Below, in pieces: positions 34,481 through 41,794 of a stretch of DNA of 64,000 bases (positions are counted from its first letter, which is position 1; every line of letters begins with the position of its first letter). The stretch comes from Streptomyces cellostaticus (GTDB lineage Bacteria > Actinomycetota > Actinomycetes > Streptomycetales > Streptomycetaceae). Made by a program: the position numbers and the translations under genes. Where the stretch lies: positions 194,850 through 258,849 of the forward strand of contig NZ_KQ948022.1 of the NCBI RefSeq assembly GCF_001513965.1, read 5' to 3'. The notes below the pieces were generated by a model that saw only the letters and a list, made by a program, of their open reading frames with translations, made no database searches and was not told the origin of the DNA.

Positions 34481-36196
34481 GGCCGGCGCGAGCCGGTGGC
34501 CTGCGCGGACTGTGATCCGGATCGAGTCCCGTGGGCGGTCTCGCACGGGGCACATCCGTGCCCAGGCGTGAATGGCCGACGCGGCGAGGGCGAACGACGC
34601 CCAAGCAGGACGGTCGACCCAGCGCGCGCGAAGTCGCGTGTCGTCGTCGAACAGCACGGTGCAGCCCTGGTCGGCCTCTTCGACTGCGATCAGACCGCAC
34701 CCCGGGAAGCGAGCGGTGAAGTGGGACCACTTCACCGCGTCCGGCTCCGGATACCTCTCGCGCGGAAGCAGGAGCACATCGGCTGACCGGGGCCAACGGA
34801 GGTCGGGGTCGTCCGGGTCCGCGGCGAGATGGGCATCGCTGAGATGGCTCCTCCACGAGCGCTGGAGAGCACCGGGAAAGCGTTCCAGGGAGACGCTCGG
34901 TCCCAGGCTGCTGTCGCTCACCGTCGCGGAGACCAGCTTGGCATGCAGATGGGGAAGCCGACGACCGTGCGTGGACGGGGCGGACGGAATGGGTACCGCT
35001 CGGGTTGTCGCGGGATGCGATGGCTCCGGCAGCTGCAGCCAGGAGTAGAGAAGCCGGCGAATGAGGGCAGCGGACTTGCCGGGTTCCGATGTCACGCTCC
35101 GTCTCAGCCCGGCCAGCTTCGGGTCGTTGTGCTGGGTTTCGGCGGCGTGCGCAAGCTGGGCGGGGAGCGGTTGCGTTCGAGAAAGCCGGGGGACGAGTTC
35201 ACCCAGTCGCTGCATGGGGGATCCGGGAGCAACGACGGAATCCCGGAAAGCGCCGAGAATGCAGGGAATTCCGAGTGCGACTCCGTACATGGTCAATGAT
35301 CCATGGTCGCCTATCAGGAAATCAGCCGCGCACAGTGCGGATTTCCATACTTCCGTTTCGGGAGGTGGGAGGATGAGTCCTGCATCGATGAGCGGAGCCA
35401 GCCAGGTGCGCACTTGCCAAGCGCCATGTCCGTACCAGGCGTTGGGGTGTACGGCCGCCAATACGCGGAACTCGTCGGCGGGTAGCTCCGCGAGTGCTCG
35501 TCGCAACACGTCGGCCTGTGGTGAACCCAGGACGGAGCCTTTGCCCCAGGTCGAGGAGACGACCACCAGGCGCTGGCCGGGTAGCAGTCCGAGAGCCTGC
35601 TGATACGTCGAGCGGAAGGCGAGACCTGCGTTCAACTGGTCGAGACACGGGTCGCCTGCGACGTGGGCAACAGGCAGAGCCTGAGGGCAGCCGTCGGCAA
35701 GCCGATCGAGCTGTTCCGCATGGGACAACACGAGTGCCGAGGGAATCAGTCGCCCATCATGCACAAGCCATTCGTCCGTCAGGCCAAAGGCTCCCGGCTC
35801 CCGGCTCCCGGCTCCCGGCTCCCGGCGCAATTTTTTATTGTAGCCAGCTCCGTGGGGTGTACATATCAGCGGGAACCCTATCTTGTGGAGGTCTCCGCCC
35901 CGACTTGTGGCAACGGCAATATCGAAAGGGTGAGACACTGCCTCGTTCCACGGAAGGTGGAGCATGCCCCGCGAGGTAAGGAAGTCCCTCGTCCCTTCGT
36001 CGAGCGCAGACGAATCAGTGCATGAAAAGAACACCTGTACCCGCTCGTCACTCTCGAAGACAGACAGCAGATCCAACAACCGCGTGGCAGAGGTGACGTT
36101 GTGCACGACTCCCAGAACGCTGCGCTCAGCGAGTACCGTGCTCCAACGCCGCCCGTCACCGCGCAACGCAACTGGCAGCCGCCCTGCCTCGCCCAC
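34454..36196 (-). CDS. CDP-glycerol glycerophosphotransferase-like protein with a 7-bp repeat tract
   Basis: The 580-residue protein has a GT-B-like fold: LGVVHNVTSATRLLDLL, CTPHGAGYNKKL (about residues 110-121), VVVSSTWGKGSV and DHGSLTMYGVALGIPCI (the C-terminal donor-site helix). It resembles teichoic-acid-type CDP-glycerol transferases, but Streptomyces relatives are uncharacterised, and the acceptor is unknown. The C-terminal 200 residues are a separate, unrecognised domain. Immediately after NKKL the coding sequence contains five perfect GGCTCCC units (35789-35823; residues about 125-137), which encode a REPGAGSREPGA insert. A change of one unit would break the frame. GTG at 36196 follows GTGAGGTG. 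It converges with the STAND ATPase gene, overlapping it by 27 bp. Confidence 0.75.
   Translation of the reverse strand: MGEAGRLPVALRGDGRRWSTVLAERSVLGVVHNVTSATRLLDLLSVFESDERVQVFFSCTDSSALDEGTRDFLTSRGMLHLPWNEAVSHPFDIAVATSRGGDLHKIGFPLICTPHGAGYNKKLRREPGAGSREPGAFGLTDEWLVHDGRLIPSALVLSHAEQLDRLADGCPQALPVAHVAGDPCLDQLNAGLAFRSTYQQALGLLPGQRLVVVSSTWGKGSVLGSPQADVLRRALAELPADEFRVLAAVHPNAWYGHGAWQVRTWLAPLIDAGLILPPPETEVWKSALCAADFLIGDHGSLTMYGVALGIPCILGAFRDSVVAPGSPMQRLGELVPRLSRTQPLPAQLAHAAETQHNDPKLAGLRRSVTSEPGKSAALIRRLLYSWLQLPEPSHPATTRAVPIPSAPSTHGRRLPHLHAKLVSATVSDSSLGPSVSLERFPGALQRSWRSHLSDAHLAADPDDPDLRWPRSADVLLLPRERYPEPDAVKWSHFTARFPGCGLIAVEEADQGCTVLFDDDTRLRARWVDRPAWASFALAASAIHAWARMCPVRDRPRDSIRITVRAGHRLAPALVEFVPVG
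35789..35823. repeat. Five perfect 7-bp tandem repeats inside a coding region
   Basis: GGCTCCC is repeated five times without error, next to an A6/T6 run (35832-35837 region) in the same gene. Seven is not a multiple of three, so gain or loss of a unit by slippage would shift the reading frame of the transferase-like gene. This is the classical structure of a contingency (phase-variable) locus. Confidence 0.93.
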
Positions 36197-36395
36197 GCGC
36201 GCACCTCACATGATCGTCCAGCCCGTCGGGTTACACGATAGCCATGAGGAGTTCGTGGCACCGTTGCTCGGCAGTGTGCAGTCGACGGTTTTACGCGGAG
36301 GAAGGACCCGGCCGACCGGGACCCCGACGAGCACCTCGCACACGGCAGCACGCAGTCCGCTGAATGCCCCGAGCCCCCGAAGCAACGAAGCACCA

Positions 36396-37193
36396 CTAGG
36401 CCCCCGCCGAGCGGCGACCCAGGACGGGCTCGGCCAGCAGCCTTGCCGTCCAGCAGAGGGTTTGGCCGTGCTGGGCGAAGAGTTCGTCGCGTGAGTCGAA
36501 GTGGCCGAGGTCCGCCAGGACGTGGGCCGAGAGGTCGCACCCGGCGCCGGTGGCCGGGCAGACCGTCACGCCGTCCCAGTCGATCGCTGTCCTGGACAAC
36601 GCCTCGAAGAGCGTCTCCGTGCCTGCGTTGGTGAAGCCACCACCGTGCCCCTCGCTCAACTCGTCCAGATCACCGAAGAGTTCCGAGACGGTCAACCAGG
36701 GCGCGGTGGGGTGGTCGGTCCGCGAGAGACCCTCGAGGCGGAATTCCGGCCAGGCGAGCACAACCTGGTGCGGGACGATCCGACGCAGGCGAGGGAAACG
36801 CGGGTACCAGAACGCCCCGTCCACCAGCAGGCCACGCACCCGAGTGGCCACCCCGGATGCCCGCGCGACGGACTCCAGGACGGCCAGCCGCTGGCTGCAC
36901 GAGCCGCGGCCGCGGCGAAGCACCTCCGATACGGGCCGCTCGTCCTGCACCGAGTACACCGGCTGCACAGCTGCGGAGATGTATCGGTGGGCCTGACGCA
37001 GGGCCGCTGTCCGGTGGGCGGGACCTGAGGTGTCTGCCGAGCCCGCCGTCATGTCGATCCGTTGGAGCAGCGACGCAACATTCGGATGCTGCCAGTCGAG
37101 GATCTGCGTCTGGGCCGTGCTCCCTGCCGCCGTCGCCCGGCCGGCCGTGCCCGTGCGGACACGGCCTTGCGGTGCGAGAAGCGAGCTCGTCAT
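36396..37193 (-). CDS. Transglutaminase-like superfamily protein
   Basis: The 265-residue protein has a transglutaminase-like core. The probable nucleophile is the Cys in RRGRGSCSQRLAVLESVARASGVATRVRG, followed by VPHQVVLAW (His) and an acidic residue further on. This resembles the papain-like fold used by peptidases, amidases and crosslinking enzymes. No signal peptide is evident (the N-terminus is Ser/Thr/Ala-rich), so it is probably cytoplasmic. The start ATG at 37193 follows GAGAGGA. It is divergent from valS, sharing a 140-bp region with two palindromes. Its substrate is unknown; an association with aminoacyl or peptide chemistry is only suggested by the neighbour. Confidence 0.7.
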   Translation of the reverse strand: MTSSLLAPQGRVRTGTAGRATAAGSTAQTQILDWQHPNVASLLQRIDMTAGSADTSGPAHRTAALRQAHRYISAAVQPVYSVQDERPVSEVLRRGRGSCSQRLAVLESVARASGVATRVRGLLVDGAFWYPRFPRLRRIVPHQVVLAWPEFRLEGLSRTDHPTAPWLTVSELFGDLDELSEGHGGGFTNAGTETLFEALSRTAIDWDGVTVCPATGAGCDLSAHVLADLGHFDSRDELFAQHGQTLCWTARLLAEPVLGRRSAGA

Positions 37194-37227
37194 GACCGTG
37201 GTCCTCTCGTCCAGCGCTCTCCGGTGG

Positions 37228-37241
37228 CACGACGTATCGTG
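37228..37241. promoter_or_regulatory. Inverted repeat CACGA-CGTA-TCGTG
   Basis: A 14-bp inverted repeat in the region between the divergent transglutaminase-like and valS genes, nine bases from a second palindrome. Possible regulator site; no regulator is adjacent. Confidence 0.35.
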
Positions 37242-37250
37242 ACAGAGGAT

Positions 37251-37264
37251 TTGAACGCGTTCAA
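37251..37264. promoter_or_regulatory. Perfect palindrome TTGAACGCGTTCAA
   Basis: A perfect 14-bp palindrome of the TetR/MarR operator type, 58 bp from the transglutaminase-like start and 70 bp from the valS start. It could control either gene or both. No candidate regulator gene is next to it. Confidence 0.5.
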
Positions 37265-37319
37265 CCGTGGGCCGCTCGGCCGCGAAGCAAAAAGGCGCGC
37301 TCCGGAATCGGCCCGTCCC

Positions 37320-37325
37320 TAGCAT
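37320..37325 (+). promoter_or_regulatory. Candidate -10 box of a leaderless valS transcript
   Basis: TAGCAT ends eight bases before the valS ATG at 37334, and there is no Shine-Dalgarno sequence, consistent with a transcript beginning at or near the ATG. Confidence 0.4.
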
Positions 37326-37333
37326 GTCGTGGC

Positions 37334-39892
37334 ATGACACATACGCCTCGTCGTCCCGACGTGCCCGAGAAGCCCTCCCTCGACGGGCTGGAAGAGAAGT
37401 GGTCGCGGCGCTGGGATGAGACCGGCGTATACGCCTTCGACCGGAGCCGGCCACGCCGGGAGGTCTTCTCCATCGACACTCCGCCGCCCACGGTCAGCGG
37501 CTCGCTGCACGTCGGCCACGTCTTCTCGTACACCCATACCGACGCCGTCGCCCGCTACCAACGGATGCGCGGCAAGGCCGTCTTCTATCCCATGGGGTGG
37601 GACGACAACGGCTTGCCCACCGAGCGGCGGGTGCAGAACTACTTCGGGGTGCGCTGCGACCCCTCGCTGCCCTACGACCCGGACTTCGCCCCACCCGAGT
37701 CCCCCGGGGCGCAGCAGATCGCGGTCTCCCGGCGCAATTTCATCGAGCTGTGCGAGCGGCTCACGACGGAGGACGAGCAGGCCTTCGAAGAGCTGTGGCG
37801 CAGGCTCGGTCTCTCGGTGGACTGGTCGATGACCTACCGGACCATCGACGACGCGGCGCGTGCCACCGCCCAGCGGGCTTTCCTGCGCAACCTGGCCCGC
37901 GGCGAGGCGTACCTCGCCGAGGCCCCCACCCTGTGGGACGTCACCTTCCGCACTGCTGTCGCCCAAGCCGAGCTGGAGGACCGGGAACGTCCTGGCGCCC
38001 ACCACCATCTGGTGTTCCGCGCCCCGGACGGGCAGCAACTGGAGATCGCCACGACCCGCCCCGAGCTGCTCCCGGCCTGTGTCGCGCTGGTCGCCCACCC
38101 GGATGACGAGCGCTACCAGGTCCATTTCGGGCAGGCTGCCGCCAGCCCGCTCTTCGGCGTCCAGGTGCCGGTGGTGGCGCACCGGCTGGCCGACCCGGAA
38201 AAGGGCACGGGCTTGGCCATGGTGTGCACCTTCGGCGACACCACCGATGTGGTGTGGTGGCGTGAGCTGCGGCTGGCCACCCGGCCGGTGATCGGCTGGG
38301 ACGGGCGGTTCCTGCCCGAGCCTCCGCCCGGCCTGGACGGCGATGCGGCCCGCGCGGCGTACGCGCTGCTGGCAGGAGCCACCCCCCACACCGCTCGGGA
38401 GCGAGTCGTCTCGCTGCTGCGGGAACGCGGTGAGCTGCTGGGCGAGCCCAGGCCCCTCGTGCACGCCGTGAAGTTCTACGAGAAGGGCGACAAGCCCTTG
38501 GAAATCGTCACCACCCGGCAGTGGTACCTCCGCAACGGCGGCCGGGACGAACAACTGTGCGGTCGGCTGCTGGAGCGCGGCGCGGACCTGGTGTGGCATC
38601 CCCCGCACATGAAGACCAGGTACGACAGCTGGGTGGGCGGCCTCAACGGCGACTGGCTGGTGAGCCGGCAGCGGTACTTCGGTGTGCCGGTTCCGGTCTG
38701 GTACGCGCTGGACGACACGGGCAACCCGCGCTGGGACCAGCCGCTGGTGCCCACCGAGAACCGGCTGCCGGTCGACCCCGGCACCGACACCCCCGACGGC
38801 TACAGCCCTGAGCAGCGCGGGGCGCCGGGCGGGTTCATCGGTGACACCGACGTGCTGGACACCTGGGCCACCTCCTCACTGACCCCGCAGATCGCCGGCC
38901 GCTGGGGACGGGACGACGACCTTTTCCAACGGGTGTTCCCCATGGATCTGCGGCCTCAGGCCCACGAGATCATCCGTACCTGGCTGTTCTCCACCGTGGT
39001 CCGCGCGGACAGCGAGCACGGCGTGCTGCCATGGCGCCATGCGGCGATCTCCGGCTGGATCCTGGACCCGGACCGCAAGAAGATGTCCAAGTCCAAGGGC
39101 AATGTGGTCACCCCGACCGACCTGCTCGTGCAGCACGGCTCCGACGCGGTCCGTTACTGGGCGGCCGGCGCCCGACCGGGCACCGACACCGCCTTCGACA
39201 CCGGGCAGATGCGGATCGGCCGCCGACTGGCCATCAAACTGCTCAACGCCAGCAAGTTCGTGCTGGGTATCGGCGATCCCGACTCGGCCGGGAGAAAGGC
39301 CGACGAGCCGCTCGACCAGGCGATGCTGGCCCAGCTTGCCGAGACCGTCCAGGACGCCACCGAGGCCTTGGAGGACTTCGACTACGCGCGGGCGCTGGAG
39401 CGGACCGAGGCGTTCTTCTGGCGCTTCTGTGACGACTACCTGGAGCTGGTCAAGGTCCGGGCCTACGGCGAGCACGCGGCGGACGGCGCCGACTCGGCCC
39501 GGGTGGCTCTGCGCACCGCGCTCTCGGTGCTGGTGCGGCTGTTCGCGCCGTTCCTGCCCTTCGCCACCGAAGAGGTGTGGTCCTGGTGGCAGGACGGCTC
39601 GGTGCACCGGGAGCCCTGGCCCGACGCGGCCGAGCTGCGCGAGCAGGCCGGGGCGGCGGATCCGTCGGTGCTCGAGGTGGCCTCGGAGGTGATCGCCGCC
39701 GTGCGCAAGGCCAAGTCCGAAGCGCAGGTGTCCATGCGCACCGAGGTGGCTTCGGCCAGGATCAGCGCCTCCCCGGCCGTCTGGGAGCGGGTGGCCCTGG
39801 CGGCGGGTGATCTGCGCGCGGCCGGCCGAATCGCCGAGGTGGAGTCCGCTGTCCGCGAGGGCGCCGGACTGGCGGTAACGGTCAGGCTCTGA
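37334..39892 (+). CDS. valS: Valyl-tRNA synthetase
   Basis: The 852-residue class Ia enzyme charges tRNA-Val with valine in the cytoplasm. The HIGH-type motif is GSLH59VGH62VFSYTHTD, YPMGWDDNGLPTERRVQNYFGVRCDP follows, the editing domain has TTRPELLPACVALVAHP, and KMSKS is at 583-587 (DPDRKKMSKSKGN). The C-terminus stops soon after the anticodon-binding domain, without the long coiled-coil arm of E. coli-type ValRS. The sequence style (VQNYFGVRCDPSLPYD) is that of the shorter type widespread in actinobacteria. Streptomyces genomes may hold one or two such genes, so whether this is the only copy cannot be judged here. Its short, apparently leaderless promoter and nearby palindrome are unusual for a housekeeping gene. 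Confidence 0.95.
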   Translation: MTHTPRRPDVPEKPSLDGLEEKWSRRWDETGVYAFDRSRPRREVFSIDTPPPTVSGSLHVGHVFSYTHTDAVARYQRMRGKAVFYPMGWDDNGLPTERRVQNYFGVRCDPSLPYDPDFAPPESPGAQQIAVSRRNFIELCERLTTEDEQAFEELWRRLGLSVDWSMTYRTIDDAARATAQRAFLRNLARGEAYLAEAPTLWDVTFRTAVAQAELEDRERPGAHHHLVFRAPDGQQLEIATTRPELLPACVALVAHPDDERYQVHFGQAAASPLFGVQVPVVAHRLADPEKGTGLAMVCTFGDTTDVVWWRELRLATRPVIGWDGRFLPEPPPGLDGDAARAAYALLAGATPHTARERVVSLLRERGELLGEPRPLVHAVKFYEKGDKPLEIVTTRQWYLRNGGRDEQLCGRLLERGADLVWHPPHMKTRYDSWVGGLNGDWLVSRQRYFGVPVPVWYALDDTGNPRWDQPLVPTENRLPVDPGTDTPDGYSPEQRGAPGGFIGDTDVLDTWATSSLTPQIAGRWGRDDDLFQRVFPMDLRPQAHEIIRTWLFSTVVRADSEHGVLPWRHAAISGWILDPDRKKMSKSKGNVVTPTDLLVQHGSDAVRYWAAGARPGTDTAFDTGQMRIGRRLAIKLLNASKFVLGIGDPDSAGRKADEPLDQAMLAQLAETVQDATEALEDFDYARALERTEAFFWRFCDDYLELVKVRAYGEHAADGADSARVALRTALSVLVRLFAPFLPFATEEVWSWWQDGSVHREPWPDAAELREQAGAADPSVLEVASEVIAAVRKAKSEAQVSMRTEVASARISASPAVWERVALAAGDLRAAGRIAEVESAVREGAGLAVTVRL

Positions 39893-40035
39893 CTGTGCCG
39901 CGATCCAGGGCGAAGAGCCGCCGTCCGCGTTCCTGATGCCTGAGCGCGCACCGATCTCAGTCTGGCCGAGTTGTTCGGCGGCGACGTCCCGGTCCGCCGA
40001 ACGGACGAAGCAAGCCTGTTCTTGAGCGGAGAGGG

Positions 40036-40088
40036 CCATCCCTGCCTGTCGCGAGGCTGACGTGCCTTCGGCAGGCAGGCAGGGATGG
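40036..40088 (+). terminator. Long inverted repeat downstream of valS
   Basis: CCATCCCTGCCTG (40036-40048) and CAGGCAGGGATGG (40076-40088) form a perfect 13-bp stem with a 27-base loop, about 145 bp after the valS stop and 48 bp before pld. There is no U-run, but it is the strongest structure in this gap and probably a terminator. Confidence 0.6.
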
Positions 40089-40123
40089 GTGGGAGGGGTT
40101 CACAGGCGGGATGTACTGCCTGG

Positions 40124-40129
40124 TAACTT
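40124..40129 (+). promoter_or_regulatory. Candidate -10 box of pld
   Basis: TAACTT lies six bases before the ATG at 40136, with TTCACA about 19 bp further upstream. No ribosome site is present, so a leaderless transcript is likely. Confidence 0.4.
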
Positions 40130-40135
40130 CTGCGG

Positions 40136-41749
40136 ATGATCTTTCCGCACCGCTTAAACCGCCCGGCGCCCGCCGCACTGATATCCGCCTTCGCCCTGGC
40201 CGTGCTGCCCGCCGCACCCGCCACCGCCGCCGATTCGGCGACCCCGCATCTCGACGCCGTGGAAAGCACCTTGCGCGAGGTCTCGCCCGGCCTCGAAGGG
40301 CGCGTGTGGGAGCGGACGAGCGGCAACCGGCTCGACGCCGCGCCCGACGACCCCACCGGCTGGCTGCTCCAGACGCCCGGCTGCTGGGGCGACGCCGGCT
40401 GCAAGGACCGCGCCGGCACCAAGCGACTGCTGGCCAAGATGACCGAGAACATCTCCCGGGCGACCCGGACCGTCGACATCTCCAGTCTGGCCCCCTTCCC
40501 GGACGGCGCCTTCCAGGACGCCATCGTCGCGGGCCTGAAATCCTCCGTGGCCTTGGGCCACCAGCTCAAGGTCCGAGTCCTCGTCGGGGCCGCGCCCGTC
40601 TACCACATGACCGTGCTGCCCTCGAAGTACCGGGACGACCTGCGCAGCAAGCTCGGCCCGGCGGCCGATGCCGTCACGCTCGACGTCGCCTCGATGACGA
40701 CGTCGAAGACCGCCTTCTCGTGGAACCACTCCAAGCTCCTGGTCGTCGACGGGGAGACCGCGGTCACCGGCGGTATCAACGACTGGAAGGGCGACTACCT
40801 CGACACCGCCCACCCGGTCACCGACGTCGACCTCGCACTGACCGGCCCCGCCGCCGGCACAGCCGGCCGGTACCTGGACCAGCTGTGGACCTGGACCTGC
40901 CGCAACAGGAGCAACATCGCCCGCGTCTGGTACGCCACCTCCGGCGGAGCGGACTGCATGGCCACCATGGAGCGGGACACCAACCCCCGTGCCGTCCCGG
41001 CCACCGGCGATGTGCCGGTGATCGCCGTCGGCGGGCTCGGCGTGGGCATCGAGGACGCCGATCCCGCCTCCGCCTGGCACCCGACCCTGCCGGACACGTC
41101 CGGCACCCGGTGCGTGATCGGGCTGCACGACAACACCAATGGGGACCGCGACTACGACACGGTCAACCCCGAGGAGAGCGCCCTGCGTTCACTGATCTCC
41201 AGCGCCACCAGCCACATCGAGATCTCGCAGCAGGACCTCAACGCGACCTGCCCGCCGCTGCCCCGCTACGACACCCGCGTCTACGACGCCCTCGCAGCGA
41301 AGCTCGCCGCCGGCGTCAAGGTGCGCATCGTCGTCAGCGACCCCGCCAACCGCGGTGCCGTCGGCAGCGGAGGCTACTCGCAGATCAAGTCCCTCTCCGA
41401 GATCAGCGACGTACTGCGCAGCCGGCTCGCCCGGATCACCGGCGACGAGGGCAGCGCCACGGCGGCGCTCTGCTCCAACCTGCAGCTCGCTGCCTTCCGC
41501 AGCTCCCCGGGCTCGAGGTGGGCCGACGGACACCCCTACGCCCAGCACCACAAGCTGGTCTCGGTCGACGGCTCCGCGTTCTACATCGGATCGAAGAACC
41601 TCTACCCGGCGTGGTTGCAGGACTTCGGGTACATCGTGGAGAGCCCCGGCGCAGCCCGGCAGCTCGACGCCCAGCTGCTGAGCCCCCAGTGGACCCATTC
41701 CAAGGAGTCCGCCACGATCGACTACGAGCGGGGCCTGTGCCAGATGTGA
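40136..41749 (+). CDS. pld: Secreted phospholipase D
   Basis: The 537-residue precursor has a Sec signal ([18 protein letters not shown]) and a mature enzyme beginning [12 protein letters not shown], as in known Streptomyces PLDs. Two HKD motifs form the active site: H198-S-K200-L-L-V-V-D205 with GGIND, and H471-H-K473-L-V-S-V-D478 with IGSKN. The enzyme hydrolyses phosphatidylcholine and other phospholipids to phosphatidic acid through a phosphohistidine intermediate and can exchange head groups with alcohols. Flanking text such as [17 protein letters not shown] and [11 protein letters not shown] agrees with the S. antibioticus-type enzyme. The length is normal. It appears monocistronic, ending near a small hairpin at 41755-41788 shared with the convergent protease gene. 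Confidence 0.96.
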   Translation: MIFPHRLNRPAPAALISAFALAVLPAAPATAADSATPHLDAVESTLREVSPGLEGRVWERTSGNRLDAAPDDPTGWLLQTPGCWGDAGCKDRAGTKRLLAKMTENISRATRTVDISSLAPFPDGAFQDAIVAGLKSSVALGHQLKVRVLVGAAPVYHMTVLPSKYRDDLRSKLGPAADAVTLDVASMTTSKTAFSWNHSKLLVVDGETAVTGGINDWKGDYLDTAHPVTDVDLALTGPAAGTAGRYLDQLWTWTCRNRSNIARVWYATSGGADCMATMERDTNPRAVPATGDVPVIAVGGLGVGIEDADPASAWHPTLPDTSGTRCVIGLHDNTNGDRDYDTVNPEESALRSLISSATSHIEISQQDLNATCPPLPRYDTRVYDALAAKLAAGVKVRIVVSDPANRGAVGSGGYSQIKSLSEISDVLRSRLARITGDEGSATAALCSNLQLAAFRSSPGSRWADGHPYAQHHKLVSVDGSAFYIGSKNLYPAWLQDFGYIVESPGAARQLDAQLLSPQWTHSKESATIDYERGLCQM

Positions 41750-41754
41750 AATCC

Positions 41755-41788
41755 CGCTGTCCGCAGGTGAGTCCATGGACAGACAGCG
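41755..41788. terminator. Inverted repeat between convergent pld and protease genes
   Basis: CGCTGTC (41755-41761) pairs with GACAGCG (41782-41788) around a 20-base loop, between two genes that end only 45 bp apart. Possible bidirectional terminator. Confidence 0.4.
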
Positions 41789-41794
41789 CCCCCG

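Noticed and set aside
36396-37334. T-box leader for valS
   Set aside because: The gap to the divergent gene is only about 140 bp, with a -10-like box next to the ATG; there is no room for a T-box and no recognisable T-box sequence.
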